From contig NZ_CAKUBT010000003.1 of the NCBI RefSeq assembly GCF_934643285.1, forward strand, positions 62,001-126,000: a stretch of DNA of 64,000 bases, read 5' to 3'. Positions 1 through 8,525 of the stretch are shown piece by piece (position 1 is the stretch's first letter; the number at the start of each line of letters is the position of its first letter). The translations under genes were made by a program, and so were the position numbers. The notes under the pieces were generated by a model that saw only the letters and a program-made list of their open reading frames with translations, ran no database searches and had not been told where the DNA came from. Source of the stretch: an uncultured Ellagibacter sp. GTDB lineage: Bacteria > Actinomycetota > Coriobacteriia > Coriobacteriales > Eggerthellaceae.

Positions 1-759
1 TGCCGCCCCAACTACAACTCCGCTGTGGCAACGTTCTGCGATGCCATCGCCAATAACCGCGAGTTTAAAGTCAGCGATCCGAGTGTGGAGCTTGAGCTGC
101 TCTATATAGACGACCTCGTTGCGACCATGCTTGATGCTCTCCTGGGCGAAACGCGTCGATGCTGCTACGAGGGGCTCGAGTGCGTACCTGACGCAGCGGG
201 AAGGTATTGCTATGCGCCTGGTGCGCAGAAAGCAACGCTGGGTGAGATTGTTGCCATGCTTGAGGGTTTTCGCGATGCCCGCGAAACGCTGGTGGTACCC
301 GACTTGCTCGAGGACGGCTTCTCCAAGAAACTCTACTCGACCTTCTTGAGCTACTATGAATCCGAGCGTTTCGCTTATGAGCTTCGTTCCAATGCAGACG
401 CGCGTGGTAGCTTTACCGAGTTCCTGCGCACACCGGAGCGCGGGCAGGTGTCCGTTAACGTGAGCAAACCCGGTATAACCAAGGGCAACCATTGGCACAT
501 GAGCAAGTGGGAAAAATTTCTTGTAGTATCAGGCACCGCGAGTATCAAGTTGCGTAGGGTTGGCTTGGATAGCGATGGGAATCCCTACCCGGTGGCTGAG
601 TTCGTGGTGCGCGGCGAGGACATGCGTGTGGTAGAGATGATTCCCGGATACACGCACTCGATCACTAACCTCAGCAAAGCTGATGATCTTGTCACCGTGA
701 TGTGGGCCAATGAGCCTTTCGATCCCGAGAATCCTGACACTTACTACGAGGAGGTATAA
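1..759 (+). CDS. capF: CapF-type UDP-sugar reductase with C-terminal cupin (5' partial)
   Basis: The reading frame is open from base 1, so the N-terminal Rossmann/SDR nucleotide-binding part lies outside the window. What remains is the end of the reductase domain followed by a cupin domain of about 110 residues (GNHWHMSKWEKFLVVSG; metal-ligand histidines; a second half with PGYTHSITN). This two-domain order is characteristic of CapF/WbjC, which reduces the keto intermediate between the CapE dehydratase and the CapG 2-epimerase in UDP-N-acetyl-L-fucosamine synthesis in the cytoplasm. A matching 2-epimerase lies at 5574-6752, which supports the assignment. The 3' end carries the Shine-Dalgarno of the next gene (GAGGAGGT inside the last codons), so the two are translationally linked. 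Confidence 0.85.
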   Translation, partial: CRPNYNSAVATFCDAIANNREFKVSDPSVELELLYIDDLVATMLDALLGETRRCCYEGLECVPDAAGRYCYAPGAQKATLGEIVAMLEGFRDARETLVVPDLLEDGFSKKLYSTFLSYYESERFAYELRSNADARGSFTEFLRTPERGQVSVNVSKPGITKGNHWHMSKWEKFLVVSGTASIKLRRVGLDSDGNPYPVAEFVVRGEDMRVVEMIPGYTHSITNLSKADDLVTVMWANEPFDPENPDTYYEEV

Positions 760-763
760 GGAT

Positions 764-2179
764 TTGGCGGTATATGTGCAGATTAACTGCGTCCCAAACG
801 GTTCGACTGGTGACATCATGCTGAATGAGCACAAGGACAGGCTGGCGAATGGGGACACTTCCTATGCTTTCTGGGGAAGGGGACGTAGCCCCAAGGACAA
901 AGGGGAATGGAAGTTTGCCAATGAGGCTGGCTGCAAGACCCATGCTTTGTTGGACAGACTTACGGGCAAGCATGGGTTCTACTCGTCCTTTGCGACACGG
1001 AAGCTACTGAGACGCCTTGATGAAATAGGGCCAGACGTGGTCCATCTGCACAATATCCATGGGTACTATGTGAATATTCCGATGTTATTTGGCTGGCTTG
1101 CAGAGCACGATTGCAAGGTCGAGTGGACCCTGCACGACTGCTGGGCGTTTACGGGCCATTGCGCGCACTTCACATATGTGAAGTGCGCGCAATGGAGGAC
1201 CCATTGCGCGCACTCGAAGAAGTGTCCCCAGCTGCATGCATATCCCAAGACGTACTCGCCGTTCACTTGTTCGTGGAATTTCGAGCAGAAGGAGAAGTAC
1301 TTTACTCTTGTGCCAGCCGAGCGTATGAGGCTTATAACCCCCTCAAAATGGCTTGCCGAATTAGTAGGTGAGAGCTTTCTAGCCAAGTATCCCGTGGAAG
1401 TACGCCACAACACAGTAGATGCATCCGTGTTCAAACCCACTCCGAGCGATTTCCGTGTTCAATATGGTATTGGTAATCGATTCATGGTGCTTGGCGTAGC
1501 AAGTCCTTGGAGCGATCGAAAAGGTCTCGGTGACTTTGTCCGACTCGCAAGTGAGTTAGATAGCGGCAGGTTCGTCATCGTGCTGGTAGGGCTTTCCGAG
1601 AAGCAAATTGGTAAACTTGCCAACATATTGGTCGCGCTGCCCAAAACCGAGAGCAAAGAACAGCTGGCGGAGGCGTACAGCGCTGCCGACGTATTTGTGC
1701 ACCCTGGTGTGGAGGAAACGTTCGGCATGACAGTTGCCGAAGCGCAAGCCTGCGGGACCCCCGTCATAGTGACCGCAGGTTCTGCATGTGCCGAGATTTC
1801 CGATTCGGATGCTGCCACGGTTGTGCCCGCCGACTTGTCGACGTTGAAGGCAACAATCGTAAAACTCGCCGGGGGGGGGCGAGTGATTTTGGCACCTAGA
1901 ACAGATTCCGCAGTGCAGCTTGCTGCAATTTATAGTGCGGCGGATATCTTTTTCAACCCGACTGTGGAGGACAACTTTCCTACGGTAAATCTAGAGGCAG
2001 AGGCCTGCGGAACGCCCGTGGTAACCTACGACACGGGCGGCTGCAGTGAGACGATCGAGGCCCCATGCAGTTTTTGCTGCGGTGATTACGAAGCTGCTTT
2101 AGCGCGGATTGCCGTGCAAGCATATCCGCGTAGCCATTGTTCGCCGTGCCGAAATAAGGCAAAGGCGCCTTCAATATGA
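764..2179 (+). CDS. GT-B glycosyltransferase, chimeric C-terminus
   Basis: A TTG at 764 is preferred as start: it follows GAGGAGGT at 748-755 and gives MAVYVQINCVPNGSTGDIM, the usual N-terminus of this family; upstream in-frame starts lie inside capF. The middle has the family's cysteine-rich stretch (WTLHDCWAFTGHCAHF through CAHSKKCPQ). The C-terminus is odd. A donor-binding block (AYSAADVFVHPGVEETFG, then EAQACGTPVIV) is followed about 60 residues later by a second one (IYSAADIFFNPTVEDNFP, then EAEACGTPVVTYDTGG). One such block is normal. The junction falls at a run of nine G (1871-1879). The likely explanation is fusion of one transferase to the tail of a paralogue, and slippage in the G run would change the frame. 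Role: adds a sugar to the lipid-linked repeat unit; substrate unknown. Activity is uncertain. Confidence 0.75.
   Translation: MAVYVQINCVPNGSTGDIMLNEHKDRLANGDTSYAFWGRGRSPKDKGEWKFANEAGCKTHALLDRLTGKHGFYSSFATRKLLRRLDEIGPDVVHLHNIHGYYVNIPMLFGWLAEHDCKVEWTLHDCWAFTGHCAHFTYVKCAQWRTHCAHSKKCPQLHAYPKTYSPFTCSWNFEQKEKYFTLVPAERMRLITPSKWLAELVGESFLAKYPVEVRHNTVDASVFKPTPSDFRVQYGIGNRFMVLGVASPWSDRKGLGDFVRLASELDSGRFVIVLVGLSEKQIGKLANILVALPKTESKEQLAEAYSAADVFVHPGVEETFGMTVAEAQACGTPVIVTAGSACAEISDSDAATVVPADLSTLKATIVKLAGGGRVILAPRTDSAVQLAAIYSAADIFFNPTVEDNFPTVNLEAEACGTPVVTYDTGGCSETIEAPCSFCCGDYEAALARIAVQAYPRSHCSPCRNKAKAPSI
1156..1195. repeat. 40-bp perfect palindrome inside the glycosyltransferase gene
   Basis: Bases 1156-1175 are the exact reverse complement of 1176-1195, with CACATATGTG at the centre. 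A third partial copy (CCATTGCGCGCACT) follows in direct orientation at 1201-1214. The stretch stays in frame and encodes the Cys/His-rich segment normal for the family. Confidence 0.95.
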
Positions 2180-2206
2180 TAAAGAGGCCTGTAAGGGAGA
2201 AGAGCT

Positions 2207-3430
2207 ATGCGGACAACGTGCGAGCAAATTAAGCTAGTTCTCATATCGAATTTTTTGAACCACCATCAGCTTCCCCTGTGCGAGGAATTCTTAGATTTAC
2301 TCGATGGGTCATTCAGATTCGTCGCAACACAGCCAATCCCCGAAGAGAGGCTGAGGATGGGTTATGCCAATTACAACGATATGTACCCTTTTGTAATCAA
2401 GGCATATGACGGCGAGGACGAGGAGACGGCCAGAGCGATATACGATGCCGACATTGTAATCAATGCTGGTGCGCCGGCATTGCGCTCGGTGATTCGTCGA
2501 GTATGGTCAGATAGGTTGACTTTCGTTTATGCGGAACGCTTGCTCAAAGACGGCGATAGGGTTTTGCGGAACCCTCTCAGGTTGCTGAAATACAAATGGC
2601 TGTTTTCCCGCTTCAGCAGGAAAAACCTGCATTTGTTATGCGCAAGCAGCTATGCCGCTTCGGATTTTTCTAAAATTGGCGCGTTTCCGGGTAAGAAATA
2701 TAAATGGGGCTATTTTCCTGAGCTTCCCCCCGTTATGGAAAAGAATGCTTGCGGACCTTTGCGCAAAGGCGGTTCCTCCGAACTGAGTATATTATGGGCG
2801 GGGCGTTTATTGGATTGGAAACGGCCGTATGATGCGGTTGAACTTGCCAGGTCGCTGTATGCCGAAAGCATTCCTTTCAATCTTCGGATTATAGGGAACG
2901 GCGTTGAGTTCGCAGGTGTTCAGGAGGCTGTAAAAGCCGCTGGTCTAAGCGGTCGGGTTGAGATGCTGGGTTCCAAAGGCCCTGACGAGGTGAAGAGCGC
3001 CATGGCAGAATCGGATGTATTTCTTTTCACTAGCGACTATAGGGAGGGCTGGGGTGCGGTTCTTAACGAGGCTATGGGATGTGGCACAGCTGTGGTGGCG
3101 AGTCATGCATGCGGTTCCACGAACTTCCTGATAAGGCACGGGGTTAACGGATTGATATATCCGTGCGGTTGCATAGAGAGTCTTCAGAGACAAGTTAGGC
3201 TGCTTGCAATCGATGGCGATTTAAGGATTCGACTAGGCAGGGCTGCAAGGGAAACCGTGCACGGCGAATGGGGGGCGCATTCTGCGGCAAGTAGGCTCTT
3301 GGAGCTGTCTGACTCAATAGTCGGGAAACGAGCAAATCCCTTTACAGCTGGTCCATGCAGCAAGGCTTACGACATCAGTAACGAAGAGGCCGAGGCGGCA
3401 GTTTTCGATTCTATGAAGAGGCAGGATTAA
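2207..3430 (+). CDS. GT4-family glycosyltransferase
   Basis: This 407-aa protein has the GT-B/GT4 layout. The N-terminal acceptor domain starts with IKLVLISNFLNHHQLPLCEE. The C-terminal donor domain opens with ILWAGRLLDWKRPYDAVELA, continues with LRIIGNG, and holds the sugar-nucleotide motif FTSDYREGWGAVLNEAMGCG followed by AVVASHACGS, in which the conserved glutamates can be seen. The ATG is preceded by AAGGGAG at 2191-2197. It lies 27 bp after the previous transferase and 7 bp before the acyltransferase, so it belongs to the glycan operon and probably acts on the cytoplasmic face of the membrane on an undecaprenyl-linked intermediate. Donor sugar and linkage cannot be read. The roughly 45 residues after the catalytic domain look non-conserved. 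Confidence 0.85.
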   Translation: MRTTCEQIKLVLISNFLNHHQLPLCEEFLDLLDGSFRFVATQPIPEERLRMGYANYNDMYPFVIKAYDGEDEETARAIYDADIVINAGAPALRSVIRRVWSDRLTFVYAERLLKDGDRVLRNPLRLLKYKWLFSRFSRKNLHLLCASSYAASDFSKIGAFPGKKYKWGYFPELPPVMEKNACGPLRKGGSSELSILWAGRLLDWKRPYDAVELARSLYAESIPFNLRIIGNGVEFAGVQEAVKAAGLSGRVEMLGSKGPDEVKSAMAESDVFLFTSDYREGWGAVLNEAMGCGTAVVASHACGSTNFLIRHGVNGLIYPCGCIESLQRQVRLLAIDGDLRIRLGRAARETVHGEWGAHSAASRLLELSDSIVGKRANPFTAGPCSKAYDISNEEAEAAVFDSMKRQD

Positions 3431-3437
3431 AAAGACG

Positions 3438-3947
3438 ATGATAGTTCGAAGGATTATCAGGGCAGTTAAGAGAATGCTATTCATCCATCTAGTAAACGGC
3501 CCCCTTGCTGGGACGGATGCTTTTGAACTAAAACGAAAGCTCCTGAACTCGCTTGGTCATTCGATTGGATCTGGGACAAAAGTGGTTGGACCCGTGTATT
3601 TGAGCGGAACTGCTATCATTGGCAAGAATTGTTGGATTGGACGCAATTTCTCTGTTAACGGGAACGGCAAGGTATACATTGGTGACAATTGCGACATCGC
3701 GCCCGATGTGCATTTCAACACTGGTGGTCATGTTATGGGGACGCATGGTAGGCGCGCTGGTGAGGGTGAGATTTACAATCAAAAGATTGGTAGCGGTACC
3801 TGGATTGGCGCTCGAAGTACCTTTGTAACCAATGTTGTGGTTGGCGAGGGGTGTATGGTTGCTGCGTGCGCATGTGTCGTCAGAGACATTGAAGAGGATA
3901 GCCTTGTTGGTGGTGTCCCTGCGAAGCTGATTCGCAAATTGTCTTAG
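3438..3947 (+). CDS. Hexapeptide-repeat acyltransferase (left-handed beta-helix)
   Basis: The 169-aa protein has the isoleucine-rich hexapeptide periodicity of the LbH acyltransferases: successive turns such as VYLSGTAIIGKNCWIG, VYIGDNCDIAPDVHF and IGSGTWIGARSTFVTNVVVG, ending in VVRDIEEDSLVGGVPAKLI. The histidine in HFNTGGH is a likely catalytic base. The family uses acetyl-CoA (or another acyl-CoA) to O- or N-acylate sugars, or serine in the CysE branch. Position between a glycosyltransferase and the flippase argues for acetylation of the surface glycan before export. It starts 7 bp after the preceding stop with no strong ribosome binding site, suggesting reinitiation or coupling. Confidence 0.85.
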   Translation: MIVRRIIRAVKRMLFIHLVNGPLAGTDAFELKRKLLNSLGHSIGSGTKVVGPVYLSGTAIIGKNCWIGRNFSVNGNGKVYIGDNCDIAPDVHFNTGGHVMGTHGRRAGEGEIYNQKIGSGTWIGARSTFVTNVVVGEGCMVAACACVVRDIEEDSLVGGVPAKLIRKLS

Positions 3948-3994
3948 TATTGAGATAAATCCCAACGCCAACCTGTGTATTTGAGTTGTAACAT

Positions 3995-5488
3995 ATGAAT
4001 GATTTGAAAAAAGGCGCTCTACTTTCCTATGCGGGTGTTGCCTTCAATGCATTAAGCGGTCTTTTGTACACACCCTGGATGATTTCATGTATCGGATCAG
4101 ATGACTATGGCCTGTATACCCTCGCTATGTCTGCGGTAAATCTCTTTCTTCTGGATTTTGGCTTGGGCGATGCTGTGTCCCGCTTTCTGTCTGCCTACTA
4201 TGCGAAGGGCGATGAGCGAAGGGCGAACGCGTTTCTCGGGGTGGTTTTAAAGCTGTATATCGCCATCGCGACAGTGGTGTTTGCTCTGCTCGCCCTTGTT
4301 TACTTCAATATTGATGTAATTTACGCAAATTTAGGAGATGACCAACTTGGCATCTTCAAAGGGTTGTTTTTTGTTGTCGCCTGCTACAGTGTCGTGTCGT
4401 TGCCGCTAATTTCCTTCAACGGAATTTTGACGGCTAATGAAAAGTTCGTCGCATTAAACGGTATTAACTTGGTCCAAAAAGTTGCGGCTGTCGCGCTGAT
4501 AGTCGTTGCCTTGCTGCTTAATGAAGGCGTCTTTGCGATTGTATTGATAAATGCAGGGACGGGGCTCGTATGCTCGCTTTTGAAATACCTCGTGGTCTCT
4601 CGCGGTACCAGCGCTAGATATTCGGTGCGCCCCGATGTCCAAATATCCTACAGGGAGGTTTTGGGCTTTTCGTTCTGGTCGATGGTCGTTCAAATTTGCC
4701 AGCGTTTTATATTCACGATTATGCCATCCGTGCTTGCTATTGTCTCGAATGCATGGGAAATCACGCTCTTCGGTCTTGCGTCCTCGCTGGAGAGCTATGT
4801 GTATACAGTGGCTAGCGCACTTAACGGGCTGTTCATGCCTAAAGTATCGCGTATTTTGAACGCAAAGGACGTCAATGAGCTTCATCGTCTCAATTTGCGA
4901 ATAGGGCGAATCCAGCTTGCGATAATCGGCGGTATTGTCGGGGGATTTCTCGCAATCGGTTCGCGTTTTGTCGCGTGCTGGGTCGGGCCAGAATACGGGA
5001 TGCTAGTCATCTGCACGCTATTCATAATAATACCGAGCGTATTCGATTTGCCATTACTTGTGGAGAACACCGCAATCGTTGCTGCGGGCTATGTTAAGCA
5101 GCGGGGTGTGATCTACATCGCGATGGCGATAATGAATATCGTTTTAGGGTTTTTGCTCGCGAGCAGGTTCGGAGCAGCTGGGGCCTGCGCTGCAATATGC
5201 TTGTCTTATTTTGTGCGTACGGCTGGGCAATGTGTTCTTTACAAGAAGTACCTTGGTTTCAGGCTGTTTAGTTTTTTAAAATCTGCTTATCCCTTTTGGC
5301 TCGTTGCGGCAGGAATTGCGATTGTTGTGACGGCTAATGTTTCAAATGGCATTCCTATCGAGGGATGGCTCGGGCTGCTGCTATGCGCCATGGTCTTTCT
5401 TGTCGTATATGTTGTTGCTTTATTTTCCGTCTACTTTAACGGCTCAGAGATTGGGCTCGTGAAGTCTCTGATTGGCAAAGGCAAGTGA
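3995..5488 (+). CDS. wzx: Wzx-type polysaccharide flippase
   Basis: This 497-aa membrane protein has about 12-14 hydrophobic segments spread over its length and a family-typical N-terminus (KKGALLSYAGVAFNALSGLL, then YTPWMISCIGSDDYGLYTL) matching MATE/MOP-superfamily oligosaccharide flippases. It would move the undecaprenyl-pyrophosphate-linked repeat unit across the cytoplasmic membrane. No Wzy polymerase or chain-length regulator is seen here; they may lie upstream of the window. Base composition is visibly lower in GC than the 2-epimerase that follows, as is common for flippase and transferase genes exchanged between strains. The translation start has only a weak upstream ribosome binding site. 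Confidence 0.88.
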   Translation: MNDLKKGALLSYAGVAFNALSGLLYTPWMISCIGSDDYGLYTLAMSAVNLFLLDFGLGDAVSRFLSAYYAKGDERRANAFLGVVLKLYIAIATVVFALLALVYFNIDVIYANLGDDQLGIFKGLFFVVACYSVVSLPLISFNGILTANEKFVALNGINLVQKVAAVALIVVALLLNEGVFAIVLINAGTGLVCSLLKYLVVSRGTSARYSVRPDVQISYREVLGFSFWSMVVQICQRFIFTIMPSVLAIVSNAWEITLFGLASSLESYVYTVASALNGLFMPKVSRILNAKDVNELHRLNLRIGRIQLAIIGGIVGGFLAIGSRFVACWVGPEYGMLVICTLFIIIPSVFDLPLLVENTAIVAAGYVKQRGVIYIAMAIMNIVLGFLLASRFGAAGACAAICLSYFVRTAGQCVLYKKYLGFRLFSFLKSAYPFWLVAAGIAIVVTANVSNGIPIEGWLGLLLCAMVFLVVYVVALFSVYFNGSEIGLVKSLIGKGK

Positions 5489-5573
5489 CAAATTCTCGAA
5501 ACAGTAGCTTTTTCTCTCGTTTGGTTTGTTCCTGAATCGAATTCAATAGATGAAAATAGTTAAGGAGATAGTT

Positions 5574-6752
5574 ATGAGTGAAACGCAAGTCGCTTTCAAG
5601 AATGACGGCAGCCTGAAGCTGCTGATTATCGTTGGCACGCGCCCCGAGGTCATCCGTCTCTCGGAGGTCATCAAGAAGTGCCGGCGGCACTTCGACTGCC
5701 TGCTGGCGCACACTGGGCAGAACTACGACTACACCCTGAACGGCATCTTCTTCCGCGACCTGGAGTTGGACGACCCCGATGTGTACCTCGACGCCGTGGG
5801 GGCCGACCTGGGCGAGACGGTGGGCAATATCATCGCCGCGAGCTACAAGCTCATGGCGCAGGTGAAGCCTGACGCTCTGCTCATCCTGGGCGACACCAAC
5901 AGTTGTCTCTCCGCCATCGCGGCCAAGCGCCTGCATGTCCCCATCTTCCACATGGAGGCGGGCAACCGCTGCAAGGACGAGTGCCTGCCTGAGGAGACCA
6001 ACCGCCGCATCGTCGACGTGATCTCCGACGTGAACCTGGCCTACTCCGAGCATGCTCGCCGCTACCTGAATGACACGGGCTGCGCCCCCGAGCGCACCTA
6101 CGTGACGGGCAGCCCCATGGCGGAGGTGCTGCGCGCCAATCTCGAGAAGATCGAGGCGTCCAACGTCCTTGGCGAGCTTGGGCTGGAGCCCAAGCGCTAC
6201 ATGCTGCTCTCGGCGCACCGCGAGGAGAACATCGACACCGAGGCGAACTTCACGAGCCTGTTCACTGCCATCAACGCGCTGGCCGAGAAGTACGACATGC
6301 CCATCCTGTACAGCTGCCACCCGCGCTCTCGCAAGCGCTTGGAAGCCACGGGCTTCAAGCTGGACCCGAGGGTCCGCATGCACGAGCCCATGGGTTTCCA
6401 TGACTACAATTGCCTGCAGATGAACGCCTTCGCGGTGGTCAGCGATTCCGGCACTCTGCCCGAGGAGTCGAGCTTCTTTGCGAGCATCGGCAAGCCTTTT
6501 CCGGCGGTGTGCATCCGCACCTCGACCGAGCGTCCCGAGGCGCTCGACAAGGCGTGCTTCACGCTGGCGGGCATCTCCGAGCGCGGCCTTCTGCAGGCGG
6601 TCCGCACCGCCGTGGCCTTGGATGACGGGGGCAGCTACCCCGAGGCGCCCGTGCCCGACTACGCCGACGAGACCGTGAGTACCAAGGTCGTGAAGATCAT
6701 CCAGAGCTATACGGGCATTGTTGACCGTATGGTTTGGAGGAAGCAGGGGTAG
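5574..6752 (+). CDS. capG: UDP-N-acetylglucosamine 2-epimerase family protein (CapG/WecB-like)
   Basis: The start chosen is ATG 5574, 5 bp behind AAGGAGA (5562-5568); an in-frame ATG at 5550 lacks such a site. The 392-aa product has the non-hydrolysing 2-epimerase signature: IIVGTRPEVIRLSEV near the N-terminus, HTGQNYDYTLN, LGDTNSCLSA, then HMEAGNRCKDECLPEETNRR around the active site, LSAHREENID and SDSGTLPEESS. In the CapE-CapF-CapG pathway this enzyme epimerises C2 of the CapF product to give UDP-N-acetyl-L-fucosamine. The presence of CapF at the window start favours CapG over the ManNAc-forming WecB/MnaA, though sequence alone does not separate them. It is markedly more GC-rich than the flippase before it. 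Confidence 0.88.
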   Translation: MSETQVAFKNDGSLKLLIIVGTRPEVIRLSEVIKKCRRHFDCLLAHTGQNYDYTLNGIFFRDLELDDPDVYLDAVGADLGETVGNIIAASYKLMAQVKPDALLILGDTNSCLSAIAAKRLHVPIFHMEAGNRCKDECLPEETNRRIVDVISDVNLAYSEHARRYLNDTGCAPERTYVTGSPMAEVLRANLEKIEASNVLGELGLEPKRYMLLSAHREENIDTEANFTSLFTAINALAEKYDMPILYSCHPRSRKRLEATGFKLDPRVRMHEPMGFHDYNCLQMNAFAVVSDSGTLPEESSFFASIGKPFPAVCIRTSTERPEALDKACFTLAGISERGLLQAVRTAVALDDGGSYPEAPVPDYADETVSTKVVKIIQSYTGIVDRMVWRKQG

Positions 6753-6760
6753 CCGTGGCT

Positions 6761-6792
6761 GGCATAGGCTGGGCGGTCGCCCAGCCTATGCC
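6761..6792. terminator. Hairpin after the glycan operon
   Basis: A perfect 15-bp inverted repeat (GGCATAGGCTGGGCG and its complement, 2 bp between) begins 9 bp after the epimerase stop. There is no T run, so it is either a Rho-assisted end or an mRNA-stabilising structure. Confidence 0.45.
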
Positions 6793-6999
6793 GACGCGTT
6801 CGACGCAAGGGTCGGCCTCATCGTTCCCAAATACTATCGCGCGACGAGGGCTGTTGAGTTATGCGAGAAAACCGCCGTTAACGACGGAGGAGATAAGGCA
6901 ATATGCTGAGATGTGAGCACCGTCGCTCTGTACCGTAGTTGTTCTCGTGCTCCCTCTGATGGCTATCAGCTATTTTTATCGTCTTTAAGTAAGGTGTCT

Positions 7000-8502
7000 A
7001 TGGCTAACTTGAAACTAGACAACACGCTCGCAGGGGCGCTTTCGACAATCGTCGAGCGCTATAAGGATGATAATCAGTTTGTTTCCGTGGAGAATGCAGA
7101 TAAGCTGGTTTTCGACGAGCTTGAGCGAATGGGCTACCTTAAAAATCTGAGCTATGATCTTTCAGGTAACGCCATCATGATTCCAACGTACAAGGCCGCT
7201 GCCTATTTCCAGGAAGAGAATGGTGCGGCAATTGTTGCGTCCCGTAATAATAAGGTGTTTGAGACGTTCGAAGAAACTTATACTCGGGTAAAGGGAATCG
7301 GGAATGGCGGCGCGGGCAACGTGTACGAGGTTGCCGCCTCGGATGGCGAACGTTACGCGCTCAAGCTGCTGAACGCGGAAGCGGCCCGCAATCCCTCCAA
7401 GCTGAAGCGCTTTCTCCAGGAAGCGCGCTACGAGCTGGAAGGCAAGTGCTCTGCCGTCGTGAAGGCGGTTGACCTTGGCAGCATCGGTTCTGGCAACGAG
7501 AAGCGGCCCTTCTACGTCATGCCTTTGATGGACGGCAGCCTCGATGGCCTGATGAAGCGGGCTGAGGGATTTTCTGCAGGTGCGCTGGCCGAGATGGTCC
7601 TGGCTCTCATGGACGAGCTTAGGCCCTTCTACCGTGATGGGAACTTTCACAGGGATATCAAGCCCCAAAATCTCCTTTACGACGCCTCGTCCAATCGCTT
7701 GCTGCTCTCCGACCTCGGCATCGCACATATTGAGGAGGGCTATCCTGGCGCGACCGTCGAGACTGTCGCGTCTGACCGGTTGGCGAACTTTCAATACGCC
7801 GCTCCTGAGCAGCGCGTGAAAGGCGGCTCGTGCGATCAGCGGACCGACATCTATGCTTTCGGTTTGATCCTGAACGAGCTCTTCACTGCTGTCGTCCCGC
7901 AGGGCGCGAACTACAGGCGAATCTCGGATGTCGACGGGGAGTATGCCTTCCTGGACCGTGTCGTAGAACGCATGATCGCGCAGAACCCCGACGACCGCTA
8001 CCCGAGCATCGAGGCCGTTCTCTTGGATGTCGAAGCCTTGTCCAGCAAAGCCGCCGCTGAAGCCGCTGCGCGCCGTGCTCTGGAGAATGTTGCATCCGAT
8101 GAAGTGCCTATGATTCGCGTCGTCGGCAAGCGATGGGAAAACGGTGCCATCCTGTTCGAGATGAGCGACAGGCTTCAAGGCCGCTGGCTGGACGTTTTCA
8201 GGAGTTACGGGCAGACGTCCTTTTGCACCGATGGGTTCTATCTTGATCCCAAGCGGTTCGGTTGCTCCGGCTCAACCCTCACGGTGCCGATGGTGGGCTA
8301 CGACAAGGTCAGGGCCAAGGAAGCGGTCGAATACGTCGGTCAGGTAGTCGATTGGGCTAACGGCGAGTATGCGCGCATGGTGAGGCGCGAAAGGCAACGC
8401 GAGTATGAGGAAGAACTGGCAAGGCGCCGCGCCGAGCTCGAGCGCGCCGAGAAAGATGCCGAGTTCGGAAGCGCCATTAACGATATGCTTGCGAATATGT
8501 AG
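7000..8502 (+). CDS. Ser/Thr protein kinase-like protein
   Basis: The start is ATG 7000 behind AAGGTG; upstream in-frame sequence looks non-coding. Of 500 residues, about 95-345 form a Hanks-type kinase. The glycine loop GIGNGGAGNVYEV is near 99-111, the ATP-binding lysine in YALKLL near 121, the catalytic loop HRDIKPQNLL at 217-226 has the Asp and Asn intact, DLG (variant of DFG) is at 238-240 and APEQR near 268. The first 90 residues are unlike known sensor domains, and the C-terminal 150 contain a possible small domain and then a charged coiled coil (about 455-490). No membrane segment is seen, so it is probably cytosolic. It opens the accessory region after the glycan locus; kinases in such places are often defence components, but nothing here shows its substrate. 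Confidence 0.75.
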   Translation: MANLKLDNTLAGALSTIVERYKDDNQFVSVENADKLVFDELERMGYLKNLSYDLSGNAIMIPTYKAAAYFQEENGAAIVASRNNKVFETFEETYTRVKGIGNGGAGNVYEVAASDGERYALKLLNAEAARNPSKLKRFLQEARYELEGKCSAVVKAVDLGSIGSGNEKRPFYVMPLMDGSLDGLMKRAEGFSAGALAEMVLALMDELRPFYRDGNFHRDIKPQNLLYDASSNRLLLSDLGIAHIEEGYPGATVETVASDRLANFQYAAPEQRVKGGSCDQRTDIYAFGLILNELFTAVVPQGANYRRISDVDGEYAFLDRVVERMIAQNPDDRYPSIEAVLLDVEALSSKAAAEAAARRALENVASDEVPMIRVVGKRWENGAILFEMSDRLQGRWLDVFRSYGQTSFCTDGFYLDPKRFGCSGSTLTVPMVGYDKVRAKEAVEYVGQVVDWANGEYARMVRRERQREYEEELARRRAELERAEKDAEFGSAINDMLANM

Positions 8503-8525
8503 GCTCTCGAAGAAAGGATTCTGCG

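Noticed and set aside
5436..6401. 321-aa minus-strand frame opposite the 2-epimerase
   Set aside because: It is the mirror frame of a high-GC gene; composition is Val/Ala/Gly/Arg-rich without motifs, while the plus strand has clear epimerase signatures.
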